32,917 nt of DNA from an archaeon UBA583 (GTDB taxonomy: Archaea; Nanobdellota; Nanobdellia; Woesearchaeales; UBA583): assembly GCA_002506365.1 (NCBI GenBank), contig DAXK01000010.1, positions 1 through 32,917 of the forward strand. The letters run 5' to 3'. A program made the translations under genes and the position numbers. Positions 13,815 to 21,968 of the stretch are shown here, in pieces. Below the pieces are notes generated by a model that saw only the letters and a list, made by a program, of their open reading frames with translations, was not told where the DNA came from and did not search any database. Numbering within the stretch: position 1 is the stretch's first letter; each line of letters starts with the position of its first letter.

Positions 13815-15137
13815 ATGTTTGACGATTTATTAGTAGGATTATTTTTCGCAATAATGCTTGGAGCATTTATTGGAGTTCAAAGAGAAATGAAACTCCAAAA
13901 AAACAATTACTTAGATTTTGCAGGATTTAGGACATTCACATTTATTTCTTTACTTGGATATATTATAGGTTATTTATCTTTTGAAATATTAAAGGACCCA
14001 AACTTAATGATATTCTCAACAATTGGGTTTATAATATTAGTATCAGTATCATATTTTACTCTTTCAAATAAATATAAAAGTTACGTTTCAGAAACTTCGC
14101 AAATAGTTGCTATTTTAACTTTTTTAATTGGAGTATTGTTAAGTTTAGGAAAAGATTATTATTATTTAGCAGTTGTATTAACTGTTGTAGTTGCATCCTT
14201 TTTAGTTTTAGGAAACCAACTTCACGCATTTGCAAAAAGAATTTCAATAAAAGAAGTATACGCTACAATGAAATTTGCTTTAATCTCAGCAATCATTTTA
14301 CCAATTCTACCAAACCAAAATTTCGGGCCACTCGATTTTGAATCATTAAGAGTTTTTTTATTACAACATTTCACAGAAGAAACTTTAATGCAATTTACAA
14401 TTTTTAATCCATACCAAATCTGGTTTTTAGTAGTAGTGATTTCTGCAATTACTTATATTGGATATATTTTAATTAAAATTATTGGAACAAATAAAGGTTT
14501 ATTATTAACAGGGATTTTAGGAGGAATTGTATCTTCAACAGCGCTTACTTCAAGTTTTTCAATTGACTCAAAAAGACTAAATAACTTATCAACTCCTCTA
14601 GGAATTGGAATAGTTATTGCATGTTCAATAATGTTTTTTAGAGTAATATTAGAAGTAATGATTGTAAATCCAAGTTTAGTTGTAGATGTTTTATTTGTAT
14701 CCTTAATGGGAATTACTGGGATTATAATTTCATTTTATTTACTTTCAAAAAATAAAAACTCAAAATCTCACCATATGAAAATGGAATCTCCATTTACACT
14801 AAAACCTGCTTTAACATTTGTAAGTTTATTTATTGTAATTATTTTTTTCACACAACTTTTAACAACAATCTTTGGAAGTTCAGGACTTTACTTTATTGCT
14901 TTATTTAGTGGATTTTTAGATGTTGATGCAATAACTTTAACTCTCTCAAAAATGGCATTAGAAAATACAATTTCAAACTTCACAGCAGCATCAGCAATAT
15001 TTATTGCATCAATTTCAAATACAATATTTAAAGGTGGAATCGCTTATTATCTAGGAACAAAACAATTATCCAAATTAGTAATATCTTCATTTTTTATAAT
15101 CTTATTTGTTGGTTTATTAAGTCTATTTTTAATTTAA
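13815..15137 (+). CDS. MgtC/SapB-family membrane protein with DUF4010-type C-terminus
   Basis: 440 residues with about a dozen hydrophobic helices. The N-terminal third carries MgtC/SapB signatures: GAFIGVQREMK (about 17-27) and DFAGFRTFTFISLLG (about 35-49). The remainder, including ISIKEVYATMKFALISAIILPILP and a Gly/Ser-rich GILGGIVSSTALTSS loop, matches the DUF4010 half seen in long archaeal and bacterial members. MgtC proteins are linked to Mg2+ starvation and membrane energetics, but these long members have no fixed function; transport is a guess. Single-gene unit. Its stop codon lies at the loop of a 10-bp AT hairpin, which is also the first copy of a 24-bp direct repeat. Confidence 0.8.
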   Translation: MFDDLLVGLFFAIMLGAFIGVQREMKLQKNNYLDFAGFRTFTFISLLGYIIGYLSFEILKDPNLMIFSTIGFIILVSVSYFTLSNKYKSYVSETSQIVAILTFLIGVLLSLGKDYYYLAVVLTVVVASFLVLGNQLHAFAKRISIKEVYATMKFALISAIILPILPNQNFGPLDFESLRVFLLQHFTEETLMQFTIFNPYQIWFLVVVISAITYIGYILIKIIGTNKGLLLTGILGGIVSSTALTSSFSIDSKRLNNLSTPLGIGIVIACSIMFFRVILEVMIVNPSLVVDVLFVSLMGITGIIISFYLLSKNKNSKSHHMKMESPFTLKPALTFVSLFIVIIFFTQLLTTIFGSSGLYFIALFSGFLDVDAITLTLSKMALENTISNFTAASAIFIASISNTIFKGGIAYYLGTKQLSKLVISSFFIILFVGLLSLFLI

Positions 15138-15233
15138 AAAATTAAAAATTGTTCCATAAACCCTAGGTTTATCTGAACTTTAGTTTTAAATACATTGTAT
15201 TTATAACAACTATTTTTAATTTAAAAAATTAAA
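15123..15233. repeat. 24-bp perfect direct repeat flanking a structured 63-bp segment
   Basis: Bases 15123-15146 and 15210-15233 are identical over 24 positions, beginning CTATTTTTAATTT. The first copy contains the end of the MgtC-like gene. The 63 bp between holds two perfect hairpins: ATAAACC/GGTTTAT around CTA, and TAAATAC/GTATTTA around ATT. It may be a small duplication or the footprint of a short mobile hairpin element. Confidence 0.6.
15126..15148 (+). terminator. stop-codon hairpin after the MgtC-like gene
   Basis: TTTTTAATTT (15126-15135) pairs with AAATTAAAAA (15139-15148) around AAA. The stop TAA occupies 15135-15137. All A/T. Confidence 0.35.
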
Positions 15234-15291
15234 CTTATTATAATTACTAAAATAAAAATATGCGATTTAAAAATATTTAAACTAAATTAAT

Positions 15292-15966
15292 TTATTTAAA
15301 ATGTTTGTAAATAACATTCCAAATTAATGGTTTAACTTTTAATTTTACAAACTCAAAATCTCTTTCAATATTTGCAATATACATATGATCTAAAATTAAT
15401 CTTTGAGCTTCAGCAGAATCTCTAACTAATGGGATTGTTTGTAAATAATTTGGGACAACATTATTATAATAAGTTAAAATATTTCTAAATTCCCAATTCC
15501 CCTTTTGCATAATTTTTTTTTGCCCATTAACAACTACTTCAACATCTTGGATATTTCTAACTTGCAAATCCAACTTAAAATAAATCCAACCAAAAGCTGA
15601 AAACTTTGATTTTGATTTCGCTTCCCATTGCATTTCAATATCATAACCTCTTGCAAATTTAGAAATTACAAATTTTTTCTCAAACATGTTTTTAGATCTT
15701 GTAAAATGTGCTCCAGTTTTTGCAAACTCAGACCCGGAAGCATAATGTTCAAAAAATTTTCCTTTTCCATCAGCACCCAAAACATCAGTAAAAGGTAAAT
15801 CTTTATTTCCAGCCAAATGATTTGCAAACTCTTTTACAAATCCTCTTAAATCAACTGTAGCAGAATAAATTTCAGTCCAACCACCATCCCAAACAAAATC
15901 TTTAGAAATAATTCCATTTTTATCTATATTAAGACCTCTTTTTGATACTGGGTTTGGATAACTCAT
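15292..15966 (-). CDS. conserved-looking hypothetical protein
   Basis: 224 residues, not recognised. The composition is that of a folded soluble protein with alternating aromatic and charged residues, for example GIISKDFVWDGGWTEIYSATVDLRGFVKEF near the start and RGYDIEMQWEAKSKSKFSAFGWIYFKLDLQV in the middle, where long strands are likely. A beta-rich lipid- or steroid-binding type fold would be compatible, but no family motif is seen. No signal peptide and no membrane helix. The ATG is supported by CTTTATAAAA on the minus strand, 22-31 nt upstream. It converges on the MgtC-like gene. The stop codon begins a 12-bp palindrome (TAAATTAATTTA). Confidence 0.65.
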   Translation of the reverse strand: MSYPNPVSKRGLNIDKNGIISKDFVWDGGWTEIYSATVDLRGFVKEFANHLAGNKDLPFTDVLGADGKGKFFEHYASGSEFAKTGAHFTRSKNMFEKKFVISKFARGYDIEMQWEAKSKSKFSAFGWIYFKLDLQVRNIQDVEVVVNGQKKIMQKGNWEFRNILTYYNNVVPNYLQTIPLVRDSAEAQRLILDHMYIANIERDFEFVKLKVKPLIWNVIYKHFK

Positions 15967-15987
15967 AACAAAATTATTCTAAAAATA

Positions 15988-15997
15988 TTTTATAAAG
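15988..15997 (-). promoter_or_regulatory. TATA box of the 15966 gene
   Basis: CTTTATAAAA on the minus strand, 22-31 nt before the ATG at 15966. Confidence 0.5.
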
Positions 15998-16063
15998 TTT
16001 TGTGACTATTAAAATTTTCTTCAAAATAAACTAAAATATATTTTCATTTATTTAAACATCAAC

Positions 16064-16072
16064 TTTATAATA
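16064..16072 (+). promoter_or_regulatory. TATA box of the Hel308-like gene
   Basis: TTTATAATA, 22-30 nt before ATG 16094. It supports a genuine transcript start for a protein that begins at the second RecA domain. Confidence 0.45.
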
Positions 16073-16093
16073 AATATTCGCTTATATTTTATT

Positions 16094-17773
16094 ATGAACA
16101 AACCAAAACTGATGGAATCTAATAAAATTCTAAGAACCACTAAAGAAAATTTTATTGATTTAACCCTAAACACAATTTACAAAGGAAAACAAGTTTTAAT
16201 CTTTAATAACTCAAAAAATTCCTCTGAAGCTACAGCTGAAAAAGTTGCGATAGCAAACAAAAGAGTTGAAAATAAAATAGAACTAGAACAATTAGCTCAA
16301 AAAATATTAAAATCTTTACAAACACCAACAAAACAATGTAGAAGACTTGCCAAATGTATTCAAAAAGGAACAGCCTTTCATCATTCAGGACTTACAGGAA
16401 AACAAAGAACTCTCGTTGAAACAAATTTTAAATCGGGATTAATTAAAGTAATTTCATCAACACCAACTCTAGCCGCAGGATTAAACCTTCCAGCATATAA
16501 AGTAATTATTAAAGATTACAAAAGATTTAGCGCAAGAGGAATGGCAGATATTCCTGTATTAGAATTCCATCAAATGGCTGGACGTGCAGGAAGACCTGGA
16601 AAAGAAACCATTGGAAGAGCAGTAGTATTAGTTAAATCTGAAGAAGAACAAGACAGAGTAATTAAAAAATATATTTTTGGAAAATCCGAAGAAATTTTTT
16701 CAAAATTAGCCGTTGAACCAACTCTAAAAATGTATTTACTTTCATTAATTTCAATGGATATGATTAACTCAAAAAATGAAATTAAAGATTTTTTCAAAAA
16801 TACACTATATGCTAAACAATATCAAGATTTAGAAGGATTATACTTTAATGTTTTCAAAATTTTACAAACTCTAAAAGGTTATGGATTTATTGACCAACAA
16901 GACGATTATTATAGGGCAACAAGACTAGGAAAAAGAGTATCTGAACTTTATTTAAATCCTGATACAGCAAACTACTTTTTAGAAAATTTAGATGATTTAG
17001 AACAAATATTTTCAAAAGAAATATATAATGAATATGACACATATAAATTAATTCATTTTGTTGTAAATGCAATTGAAATGAGACCTTTATTTAGACTCCA
17101 AAGATCTGAAGAAGATATTTATATGGCAAAAGTATCAGACTTAGGAGATGATATGGTAACTAAATATGATCCTTTTGAAATGGATTATAGAGAACTTATG
17201 CAAACTTTCAAAACTTCAGACATTTTACAAGATTGGATAACTGAAAAATCCGAAGACGATATATGTGAAATGTATAAAACAACTCCAGGGGAATTAAATT
17301 ATAAATTATCAAATTTAGATTGGTTACTATACTCTTTAGAAGAATTTGCCCATCTAAAAAAAATGCACTTTTTCAAAAATGTAATTAAAAAAACAAGAAT
17401 TAGATTCAAAAACGGGGTAAAAGAAGATATCATATCCTTAGTATCAATTAAAGGTATTGGAAGAGTAAGAGCAAGAAAATTATACTCAGCAAACATTCGT
17501 TCATACTCTGATATTAAAAAAGTAAGTTATAGAAAATTAGAAGAAATAATTGGAAGATCAGTAGCTCACAAATTAAAACAAGAAATAGGAAATGAATATA
17601 CTGAAAACGACACAGTTGTTTATCAAAATTCAAAACCTACTCAAATTAAAGTTCGTGAAGTAAGCCACGAAGAAGTTGATGAACTAGTTGCAACTCATAT
17701 AAAATATATTGAAGAAGAAAAAGAAGTAATTAAATCAGCAGAAAAAAATAACTCACTATTAAATTATTTCTAA
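16094..17773 (+). CDS. hel308: Hel308/Ski2-like helicase lacking the first RecA domain
   Basis: 559 residues. It has the second RecA domain: QVLIFNNSKNSSEATA (33-48), motif V SSTPTLAAGLNLPA (121-134) and motif VI QMAGRAGRPG (160-169). Winged-helix and ratchet domains follow, then a helix-hairpin-helix SIKGIGRVRARKLY (about 451-464). Full Hel308 repair helicases are about 700 residues and start with a RecA1 domain containing Walker A and DExH; neither is present here, nor in the short upstream gap. The start falls at the linker between the two RecA domains, so a split gene is likelier than random loss, with the partner elsewhere in the genome. The C-terminal NNSLLNYF resembles a PCNA-binding box. 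Hel308 acts at stalled forks; the half-protein would need a partner for ATP-driven unwinding. Confidence 0.8.
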   Translation: MNKPKLMESNKILRTTKENFIDLTLNTIYKGKQVLIFNNSKNSSEATAEKVAIANKRVENKIELEQLAQKILKSLQTPTKQCRRLAKCIQKGTAFHHSGLTGKQRTLVETNFKSGLIKVISSTPTLAAGLNLPAYKVIIKDYKRFSARGMADIPVLEFHQMAGRAGRPGKETIGRAVVLVKSEEEQDRVIKKYIFGKSEEIFSKLAVEPTLKMYLLSLISMDMINSKNEIKDFFKNTLYAKQYQDLEGLYFNVFKILQTLKGYGFIDQQDDYYRATRLGKRVSELYLNPDTANYFLENLDDLEQIFSKEIYNEYDTYKLIHFVVNAIEMRPLFRLQRSEEDIYMAKVSDLGDDMVTKYDPFEMDYRELMQTFKTSDILQDWITEKSEDDICEMYKTTPGELNYKLSNLDWLLYSLEEFAHLKKMHFFKNVIKKTRIRFKNGVKEDIISLVSIKGIGRVRARKLYSANIRSYSDIKKVSYRKLEEIIGRSVAHKLKQEIGNEYTENDTVVYQNSKPTQIKVREVSHEEVDELVATHIKYIEEEKEVIKSAEKNNSLLNYF

Positions 17774-17793
17774 GTAAAATTATTTATTAAAAT

Positions 17794-17813
17794 AAAGAAT
17801 ATTTCTTTTAATT
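17794..17813 (+). terminator. hairpin and T-rich tail after the Hel308-like gene
   Basis: AAAGAA (17794-17799) pairs with TTCTTT (17803-17808) and is followed by TAATTTTTAATC. Weak terminator. Confidence 0.35.
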
Positions 17814-17871
17814 TTTAATCAAATATATTGAGCATTTTTTTCCTTTTCAAAAATAAACACTAATATTTATA

Positions 17872-17888
17872 TATGTAATTTTTACATA
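17872..17888. promoter_or_regulatory. 17-bp palindrome with TGTAA half-sites
   Basis: TATGTAATTTTTACATA: two perfect 7-bp arms around TTT. It lies in the gap before the 18029 gene. TGTAA/TTACA half-sites also occur upstream of prs, but there they face the other way. Confidence 0.3.
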
Positions 17889-17982
17889 ATAATTATCAAA
17901 TAAAAACCAATTTATTATGCCACATTAAACCAATAAAATTTTAACATTTTATCTATGTAGCTAATTATATTATTTTTATTTT

Positions 17983-18007
17983 AGTCTAAATTTATTAAAT
18001 TTAGACT
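17983..18007. promoter_or_regulatory. 25-bp perfect palindrome at the promoter of the 18029 gene
   Basis: AGTCTAAATTTA and TAAATTTAGACT are exact reverse complements around one T. It ends 21 nt before ATG 18029 and overlaps the expected TATA position. It could be an operator, or a hairpin if transcribed from upstream. Confidence 0.45.
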
Positions 18008-18028
18008 TTAAACCAAACATTATACAAA

Positions 18029-18367
18029 ATGACATCAATTATAAACAACTCAAATTCAAACCAATGGACACTACAAAGTGTAAATAGAACTTCTATATCA
18101 AACAATCAATTTACTCAAAATTATTTAAATTTAGAAGATAATTTAATTAAACAATTACACCAAAAAATATTTTTTATATCTCCATATATTTATGATCTAT
18201 TAGAATCTAATCAAATTTCATTAAATACTGCAAAATTAAAAGCAAATAATTTATATGTAAATTTATCAACTTGTGAGAAAAAAATAATTCATAATAAATT
18301 ATTACAATTAAAAATACACGATAACTTTGATATAAGCAAATTAAATTTAATACATCCAACATATTAA
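18029..18367 (+). CDS. small orphan protein, Asn/Gln-rich N-terminus
   Basis: 112 residues, not recognised. Residues 1-35 are Asn/Ser/Gln-rich and probably disordered. Residues 36-110 look helical with regular Leu/Ile spacing (LEDNLIKQLHQKIFFISPYIYDLLESNQISLNTAKLKANNLY and onward). No motif, signal peptide or membrane helix. The gene follows a perfect 25-bp palindrome and precedes PAN by 135 nt, but PAN has its own TATA. The overlap of palindrome and promoter region suggests specific regulation. It could be a lineage-specific gene; a spurious frame is less likely but possible. Confidence 0.5.
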   Translation: MTSIINNSNSNQWTLQSVNRTSISNNQFTQNYLNLEDNLIKQLHQKIFFISPYIYDLLESNQISLNTAKLKANNLYVNLSTCEKKIIHNKLLQLKIHDNFDISKLNLIHPTY

Positions 18368-18470
18368 ATATTTATTTTTATTTTATATTATTATTATTAT
18401 TTTTTATTTTATTACTCTTTTCTTCAATTATTCTTCAATATTTAACTTTAAAATATGATATCACAGCAAA

Positions 18471-18480
18471 CATTTAAATA
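18471..18480 (+). promoter_or_regulatory. TATA box of the PAN gene
   Basis: CATTTAAATA, 23-32 nt before ATG 18503. Upstream, TTCTTCAAT occurs twice with an 11-bp period (18420-18428 and 18431-18439). Confidence 0.45.
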
Positions 18481-18502
18481 ATAAATATTCTTAATCTTTT
18501 CT

Positions 18503-19669
18503 ATGAATAATGAAGATGAAATAAAAACAATGTCATCAAGACTAGATAATGACCCATTATATAATGTAACTAGTGAAAATCATAGATTAGAAGAAGAAAA
18601 TAGTAATCTTAAAAGAACTGTTAAATTTTATCAAACTGAATTAGAAAAATTCAGAACACCTCCTTATGTAGTATCTGAAGTAATTTCAATTACTGCTGAT
18701 AACCAAGCTTTAGTAAAATTACCAAACCAATCAAACTTTTTAGTTGAAATTTCACAAGAAGTAACTGATTTAATGCCTGGAGATATGGTATTAAATGAAC
18801 AAAAATCATTAATCATTTTAGGAAAAGTTGATATGACCAAAAACTTTTCAGTTGAAAATTATGTTGTTGTATCAGACAAACTAGATTCTAGTTGGACACA
18901 AATTGGTGGATTAACTAAAGAAATTAATAAAGTAAAAGAAGTTTTAGAAATGCCTTTACTAAAACCTGAGATGTTTAGAGAAATTGGAATTACTCCTCCA
19001 AAAGGAGTTTTATTATATGGACCTCCAGGAACTGGAAAAACAATGATTGCAAAAGCTTTAGCTGCAGAAACTAACTCAACATTTATTGAACTAGTAGGTT
19101 CAGAATTAGTTCAAAAATTTATTGGTGAAGGAGCTAAATTAGTTAAAGATTTATTTGAAATGGCTAGAAAAAAAGCACCATCAATTATTTTTATTGATGA
19201 AATTGATTCAATCGCAAGTAGAAGAGTTGAATTAGGGACTGGTGGAGAAAGAGAAGCCCAAAGAACATTTATGCAATTACTTGGTGAAATTGATGGATTT
19301 AATGCTCTAGATAATGTGAAAATTATTGCTGCAACAAACAGATTAGATACTTTAGATGAAGCAATTATCAGACCAGGTAGATTAGAAAGACACATTGAAG
19401 TTACAATGCCTGACAGAGATGGAAGAATTGAAATTTTAGAAATTCATACTAAAAATATGAAAACTACTAAAATTGATTTAAAAGAAATCGCAAACCAAAC
19501 AGAAAACTTTACAGGAGCTGAATTAAAAGCTTTAACAACTGAAGCTGGATATTTTGCAATTAGAGATGATAGATCAAAAGTATCCCAAAAAGACTTTTTA
19601 TCAGCAATTGAAGTTGTAGTTGAAAAAGAAGAAGAAGATTATCAAATGTTAAACCATTCCTATAATTAA
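18503..19669 (+). CDS. pan: proteasome-activating nucleotidase (PAN)
   Basis: 388 residues, the usual PAN length. This AAA+ ring ATPase unfolds proteins and feeds them into the 20S proteasome. Domains: N-terminal coiled coil (about 22-51, ENHRLEEENSNLKRTVKFYQ), an OB domain (55-115), then the AAA module with Walker A GPPGTGKT (173-180), pore-loop KFIGEG (205-210), Walker B IIFIDEID (228-235) and the second region of homology with NRLDTLDEAIIRPGRLERHIEV. The C-terminus should end in a hydrophobic-Tyr-X motif that docks into the 20S alpha ring; here it ends HSYN, keeping the penultimate Tyr but with Ser in the hydrophobic position. Single-gene unit. No proteasome core gene is in the window. Confidence 0.93.
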   Translation: MNNEDEIKTMSSRLDNDPLYNVTSENHRLEEENSNLKRTVKFYQTELEKFRTPPYVVSEVISITADNQALVKLPNQSNFLVEISQEVTDLMPGDMVLNEQKSLIILGKVDMTKNFSVENYVVVSDKLDSSWTQIGGLTKEINKVKEVLEMPLLKPEMFREIGITPPKGVLLYGPPGTGKTMIAKALAAETNSTFIELVGSELVQKFIGEGAKLVKDLFEMARKKAPSIIFIDEIDSIASRRVELGTGGEREAQRTFMQLLGEIDGFNALDNVKIIAATNRLDTLDEAIIRPGRLERHIEVTMPDRDGRIEILEIHTKNMKTTKIDLKEIANQTENFTGAELKALTTEAGYFAIRDDRSKVSQKDFLSAIEVVVEKEEEDYQMLNHSYN

Positions 19670-19740
19670 TTTTTCATTTTTTTAACATTATCATTTTCAT
19701 AATATTTTTTATTAAAATTTAAACAATTTATTTTCTAAAC

Positions 19741-19758
19741 CTTTAAAAACTTAAATAC
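19741..19758 (+). promoter_or_regulatory. TATA region of the GT2 gene
   Basis: CTTTAAAAAC (19741-19750) lies 22-31 nt before ATG 19772. A second AT box, CTTAAATAC, overlaps it (19750-19758). Confidence 0.4.
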
Positions 19759-19771
19759 ACTTATTTTATTT

Positions 19772-21061
19772 ATGGCTGTATCAATTGATGACCAAATCGC
19801 AAAGGTTATTATTTGGATTTTGTATTTTGTTGGACTTTATTTTTCTTTATTTTGGTTATCTGTATTAGTATTTAAACCAGAACCAAACCAAAAAATAAAA
19901 TACAAACGAGAAGATTTACCAGAAATTTCTATTATTATGCCAATGTGGAACGAAGAAGAAAACATTGGACCAACATTAAAATCTTTATTTAAATTAGATT
20001 ATCCTCTAGAAAAATTAAAATTATTTGTTGTTGATGATGGTTCAACAGATAACTCATACAATGTTGCTAAAGATCTTCAAAAAATATATAATTTTGAATT
20101 ACTACAACAAAAAAACGGTGGAAAACATACTGCTGTAAATAATGCTCTACAATATGTAAAAACTCCATATTTTGCATGTTTAGATGTTGATGGATATGTT
20201 CACAAAGACTCAGTAAGACATATTATGGAAGAATTTACAAGTGATGATGTTGCTGCAGTAATGCCTGTAATGAAAGTAGCTGAAACAAAAAATATGTTAC
20301 AAAAAGTTCAAGAACTAGAATATATCTTAAACATATTTTTAAAATATATTATTGGTAAATTAGATTGTATTCATGTAACTCCTGGTCCACTTTCAACATA
20401 CCGTACTGAAATTATTCGTGAAGAACTAGGTGGATTTAAACATGCTCATAAAACTGAAGATTTAGAAATGGCTTTACGATTACAAGATAGGCACTATAAA
20501 CTAAAACAATCTTTAGAAGCTACAATTTATACTAAATGTCCTGATACTATGAAAGGATTTGTATCTCAAAGAACCAGATGGTATCATGGAACTCTATTAA
20601 ATGTAATTGATTACAAACATTTTTTATTTAACAAACACTATGGGGAATTTGGATTTTTCTATATGCCTCTTGTTGCCTGCACTGGATTTTTAGGATTTAT
20701 TGGAGTTTTAACAATGGTTTATTTATTTATTAAAGGTATGTATCATACTATTAAAAGATGGTTTTTAACAAACTTTGATTTTGTAACATACATTCAAAGT
20801 TGGACTTGGAATACAACTTGGATTGACTATAACTATCAAACATTATTCACATCACTAGTATTATTTGGTTTAATGTTTATTTTTATTTACATGTCATATT
20901 ATGCCACAAACGAGAAAACTGGAGTATTAAAAAACATTAAAGCTACCATAACATTTATTTATTATTTTTTTATATATAAATTTATTATCGCATATATTTG
21001 GTTAAAAGTTTTTTATAGAGTAATATTTAAAAAAGAAAATACTTGGAATAAAGATAATTAA
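19772..21061 (+). CDS. membrane glycosyltransferase family 2
   Basis: 429 residues. An N-terminal membrane helix (about 11-33) precedes a cytosolic GT-A domain, and three C-terminal helices follow (about 292-320, 362-386, 396-420). Catalytic motifs: VVDDGSTD (86-93), NGGKHTAVNNAL (115-126), DVD (138-140), TED (228-230) and QRTRW (266-270). DDG, DxD, TED and Q-(R/Q)-x-R-W is the set found in processive synthases such as hyaluronan, chitin and cellulose synthases. It probably polymerises or adds sugars at the membrane for a surface polysaccharide or lipid; the sugar cannot be read from the sequence. Single-gene unit followed by the membrane thioredoxin-like gene. Confidence 0.88.
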   Translation: MAVSIDDQIAKVIIWILYFVGLYFSLFWLSVLVFKPEPNQKIKYKREDLPEISIIMPMWNEEENIGPTLKSLFKLDYPLEKLKLFVVDDGSTDNSYNVAKDLQKIYNFELLQQKNGGKHTAVNNALQYVKTPYFACLDVDGYVHKDSVRHIMEEFTSDDVAAVMPVMKVAETKNMLQKVQELEYILNIFLKYIIGKLDCIHVTPGPLSTYRTEIIREELGGFKHAHKTEDLEMALRLQDRHYKLKQSLEATIYTKCPDTMKGFVSQRTRWYHGTLLNVIDYKHFLFNKHYGEFGFFYMPLVACTGFLGFIGVLTMVYLFIKGMYHTIKRWFLTNFDFVTYIQSWTWNTTWIDYNYQTLFTSLVLFGLMFIFIYMSYYATNEKTGVLKNIKATITFIYYFFIYKFIIAYIWLKVFYRVIFKKENTWNKDN

Positions 21062-21115
21062 ATTACTAAACATTAACTTTTTCAAAACAAATATACTTTT
21101 TCTATAAATAACTAT

Positions 21116-21125
21116 CTTTAAAAAG
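21116..21125 (+). promoter_or_regulatory. TATA box of the thioredoxin-like gene
   Basis: CTTTAAAAAG, 25-34 nt before ATG 21150. The GGGAG just after it is too far from the ATG (about 20 nt) to act as a Shine-Dalgarno sequence. Confidence 0.4.
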
Positions 21126-21149
21126 GGAGATTTATTTTATTTATATAAG

Positions 21150-21857
21150 ATGAGACAAAAAGTGAACATTTTAAGACATGTTGGAGTTCTATTTTTAACA
21201 AATGTAATTTTTTTTCTAGGATTATTTATTGGTAATTCCGTTGAAGAACTGCGAGTAGATACATTATATTCTCAATTACAAGATCAAGACTTAGACTATC
21301 AAAAAATGTTAGTAGAATCTGAATACATTGATTATTTAATTGATACAAAATCTCAAAACAATGTTTCCTGTAGCACTATCAAAGGAGCTTATTTTACAAG
21401 TATTCAAAATTTAGGAGATTCAACAATTAAATTAGAACAATACATTAATAATGCAAATTCTAATGAAGAAGATTATCAAAGAATTAAAGATTATTATTCA
21501 AACGTTCAAGTAACTTACTGGTTATTAGCACAAAAAATTGAAAATCTATGTGAAGCAAATTTAAATACTGTTTTATTTTTTTACGGAGATAAAAAAAAGT
21601 GTCCAAGCTGTGAAGACCAAGGAGTTCATTTAACTTATGTTAAACAAAAATTAAAAGATGATGTTTTAATTTTTTCATTTGATGCACAAAAAGAAGGAGC
21701 TATTAAATTAATTAGTCAAAACTATCAAATCCAAGGCAGAGAATTACCTAGTTTAATTATTAATGGAAAATTACATGGTTTTATGACAAATGAAAAACTA
21801 TTCTCAACTTTATGTGAAGATGGTTTAGAAAGTGAAGTTTGTTCACAAAATAAATAA
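21150..21857 (+). CDS. membrane-anchored thioredoxin-like protein
   Basis: 235 residues. One N-terminal helix (about 11-29) with positive residues before it suggests an anchor with the rest outside. A helical stalk (30-130) precedes a thioredoxin-fold domain: LFFYGDKKKCPSCEDQG with redox motif CPSC (151-154), a strand VLIFSFDAQ and a cis-proline-type ELPSLIING with Pro200. This is the layout of DsbA/thioredoxin-like oxidoreductases that make or reshuffle disulphides outside the membrane. Clients may include Cys-rich exported proteins such as the Kazal lipoprotein in this window (inference). Additional Cys at 74, 134, 222 and 232. Not in an operon. Confidence 0.75.
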   Translation: MRQKVNILRHVGVLFLTNVIFFLGLFIGNSVEELRVDTLYSQLQDQDLDYQKMLVESEYIDYLIDTKSQNNVSCSTIKGAYFTSIQNLGDSTIKLEQYINNANSNEEDYQRIKDYYSNVQVTYWLLAQKIENLCEANLNTVLFFYGDKKKCPSCEDQGVHLTYVKQKLKDDVLIFSFDAQKEGAIKLISQNYQIQGRELPSLIINGKLHGFMTNEKLFSTLCEDGLESEVCSQNK

Positions 21858-21939
21858 TTTAATTTTAATTTATTCAAATTAAATTAAAATCTTAATTCTT
21901 TTTTATTCAAAAATACTGATATATTTTAAATTGAAAACC

Positions 21940-21949
21940 TTTTTAAATA
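21940..21949 (+). promoter_or_regulatory. TATA box of the 22.0-kb RNA candidate
   Basis: TTTTTAAATA, about 20-29 nt before the start of the closing helix at 21969. No open frame follows. Confidence 0.4.
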
Positions 21950-21968
21950 CAAAACAACTATTATAATT

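Noticed and set aside
16570..17496. Three minus-strand open frames inside the Hel308-like gene
   Set aside because: Antisense shadows of conserved helicase sequence.
21126..21130. GGGAG as a Shine-Dalgarno for the thioredoxin-like gene
   Set aside because: It lies about 20 nt from the ATG, too far, and directly after the TATA box.
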